Source of the DNA: Leyella stercorea
GTDB lineage: Bacteria; Bacteroidota; Bacteroidia; Bacteroidales; Bacteroidaceae
Length of the DNA stretch: 62,345 nucleotides
NCBI RefSeq assembly: GCF_021531655.1
Contig: NZ_JADYUF010000019.1
Coordinates: 1 to 62,345, forward strand
Reading direction: 5' to 3'
The notes beneath the pieces are model-generated. The model was not told the DNA's origin and did not search any database. It was given only the letters and a program-made list of their open reading frames with translations. Of this stretch, positions 61,209-62,345 are shown in pieces (within the stretch, counting starts at the first letter, position 1; each line of letters begins with the position of its first letter). The translations under genes and the position numbers were made by a program.

Positions 61209-62273
61209 ATGAAAAAGTTTTTTATATGCGCTTCGCTCTTTGCGTTTGTGTCGTTGGGGGTGAGTGCGCAGAAGATAGAAGCGATAAACAAGATTGTCGA
61301 CTGCGGTCAGACTACATATCAGTCGCCGGCTACGGCTGAGTTTGAAGTGAAAAACAAGTCGAACCGTGCTGTGCGCATTGTTGATGTGCGCACCAGTTGC
61401 GGATGCACTGACGTGGATTATCCCAAGGGCGAGATTGCTCCCGATGCCAAGTTCATGGTGCGTGTAACGTACGATGCCCAGACAATGGGCCGTTATGATA
61501 AGTTTGTCGACGTGTATGTATCCGACCAGCAGCGTCCTGTCATGCTGCGTATGCGAGGCAACGTGGTTAGGGAGATTGTGGATTTTGCAGGCAAGTACGA
61601 CTACGACTTTGCCGGAATACGCACCGATTGCGACGACATTGAGTTTGATGACGTGAATCGTGGTGAGCGTCCGCAGAAGAAGATACACCTGCTAAACACC
61701 ACAAGTTCGACTGTTGAACCCGTTGTTATGCACCTGCCCGACTATCTCACAGCCGAGGTTTCGCCTTCGAAGATTCTGCCTGGCCACAGCGGAGTGCTGA
61801 CTGTTACGCTCAATTCGAAGCGCTTGAAGGATATGGGACTTACGCAGACGAGTGTCTATCTGGGTGCATTCCCTGGTGATCGTGTAAGTCGTGAGAAGGA
61901 GTTGGGCGTTTCAGCCGTGCTTCTGCCTAAGTTCGACAACCTCACTGCATCACAACTTGCCAACGCTCCGAGACTGTATCTGTCTACGTCCGAGCTTAAC
62001 CTTGGAGCTTTCAACGACAAGAAGAAGCTGAAGGGCGAAATCATCATACGCAACGACGGCAAGACGGTGCTCAATATCAAGAACCTCCAGATGTTCACTG
62101 TGGGCTTGCAAGTTTCGCTGAACAAGCAGAAATTGCAGCCGGGTGAGTCGGCAAAGATGAAGATTACAGCCGAACAACGACTGATTAAATCGGCTCGCTC
62201 GCAGCCACGTGTGCTGATGATAACAAACGACCCGGGTCGTCCGAAGGTAACTATTAAGGTTATTGCTAAGTAA
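61209..62273 (+). CDS. DUF1573 domain-containing secreted protein
   Basis: 354 residues with signal peptide MKKFFICASLFAFVSLGVSA. The first Ig-like DUF1573 unit has the typical FEVKNKSNRAVRIVDVRTSC then GCTDVDYPKGEIAPD. Two further beta-sandwich units follow (HLLNTTSSTVEPVVMHLPDY; LNLGAFNDKKKLKGEIIIRN). DUF1573 proteins are periplasmic or surface beta-sandwich proteins of unknown function. It is 23 bases downstream of the alpha-2-macroglobulin gene and has no own promoter box, so the two form one transcript and possibly one envelope complex. Confidence 0.9.
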   Translation: MKKFFICASLFAFVSLGVSAQKIEAINKIVDCGQTTYQSPATAEFEVKNKSNRAVRIVDVRTSCGCTDVDYPKGEIAPDAKFMVRVTYDAQTMGRYDKFVDVYVSDQQRPVMLRMRGNVVREIVDFAGKYDYDFAGIRTDCDDIEFDDVNRGERPQKKIHLLNTTSSTVEPVVMHLPDYLTAEVSPSKILPGHSGVLTVTLNSKRLKDMGLTQTSVYLGAFPGDRVSREKELGVSAVLLPKFDNLTASQLANAPRLYLSTSELNLGAFNDKKKLKGEIIIRNDGKTVLNIKNLQMFTVGLQVSLNKQKLQPGESAKMKITAEQRLIKSARSQPRVLMITNDPGRPKVTIKVIAK

Positions 62274-62284
62274 AAAAGAAAAGC

Positions 62285-62345
62285 AAAGCCCATCATATTC
62301 CCCCATAAAGCCCATCACATCCCCCACAAAGCCCCACCCCTGGCC
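62285..62345. repeat. 22-bp-period C-rich repeat after the DUF1573 gene (runs to window end)
   Basis: AAAGCCCATCA.AT.CCCCCA occurs at 62285 and 62307 (22 bp), and AAAGCCCCACC at 62328 (21 bp). The array is cut by the window edge. Confidence 0.65.

Overview
The window is chromosomal DNA from a member of the Bacteroidota, most likely Prevotellaceae. Four things point there. Promoters carry the Bacteroidota -7 element TAnnTTTG. There is a giant SprA-type T9SS translocon gene next to ruvA. The tmRNA tag ends GENNYALAA. Many genes belong to families typical of the phylum (UpxY, NigD-like, BspA-like LRR proteins, T9SS-type C-termini, YitT, a C_GCAxxG_C_C protein). No rRNA, tRNA, CRISPR array, transposase or complete integrative element was seen.

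Layout. (1) 1-8.6 kb is an AT-rich accessory island. Three copies of the 3' end of one BspA-like gene, encoding a T9SS-type sorting tail, bracket unrelated cassettes. One cassette is a three-gene set with a SecB-like chaperone. The other holds a relaxase remnant, a complete His-Xaa-Ser (Hxs) radical-SAM peptide-maturation operon, a structured noncoding leader and a decayed Abi_2 gene. (2) 8.7-16.9 kb is ruvA-sprA. (3) 17-20.6 kb holds a repeat-rich gap, then a membrane-tethered winged-helix regulator and a TonB-dependent-receptor-like barrel. (4) 20.7-21.1 kb is ssrA (tmRNA). (5) 21.3-27.6 kb is a second accessory block on the minus strand. A UpxY-type antiterminator leads an LRR membrane protein, a predicted caspase-like protein and a frameshifted AlbA_2/HATPase protein. 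(6) 28-31.4 kb holds a redox protein, a miniature ferredoxin and clpB. (7) 31.9-36.6 kb is a sialic-acid catabolic operon (nanT-nanL-nanE, terminator, nanM). (8) 36.8-55.2 kb is mostly core or niche genes: nucleotidyltransferase, secreted lactonase-fold protein, OPT transporter, aldo/keto reductase, GH20 hexosaminidase, HigA-like regulator, Fsr-like MFS transporter, dnaG, queD-queE, cardiolipin synthase, YitT, MATE and a NigD-like lipoprotein. (9) 55.6-62.3 kb is an alpha-2-macroglobulin-like giant protein followed by a DUF1573 protein.

How it fits together: nanT/L/E/M and the GH20 enzyme suggest use of host or mucin-type amino sugars. SprA would secrete T9SS substrates such as the LRR proteins whose tails are duplicated here. 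The strongest candidates for little-described biology are the Hxs operon with two different His-x-Ser substrates and the UpxY-LRR-caspase-like-AlbA_2 operon. A third is a set of intergenic tandem arrays that share an exact 22-bp (or 11-bp) period although their sequences are mostly unrelated.
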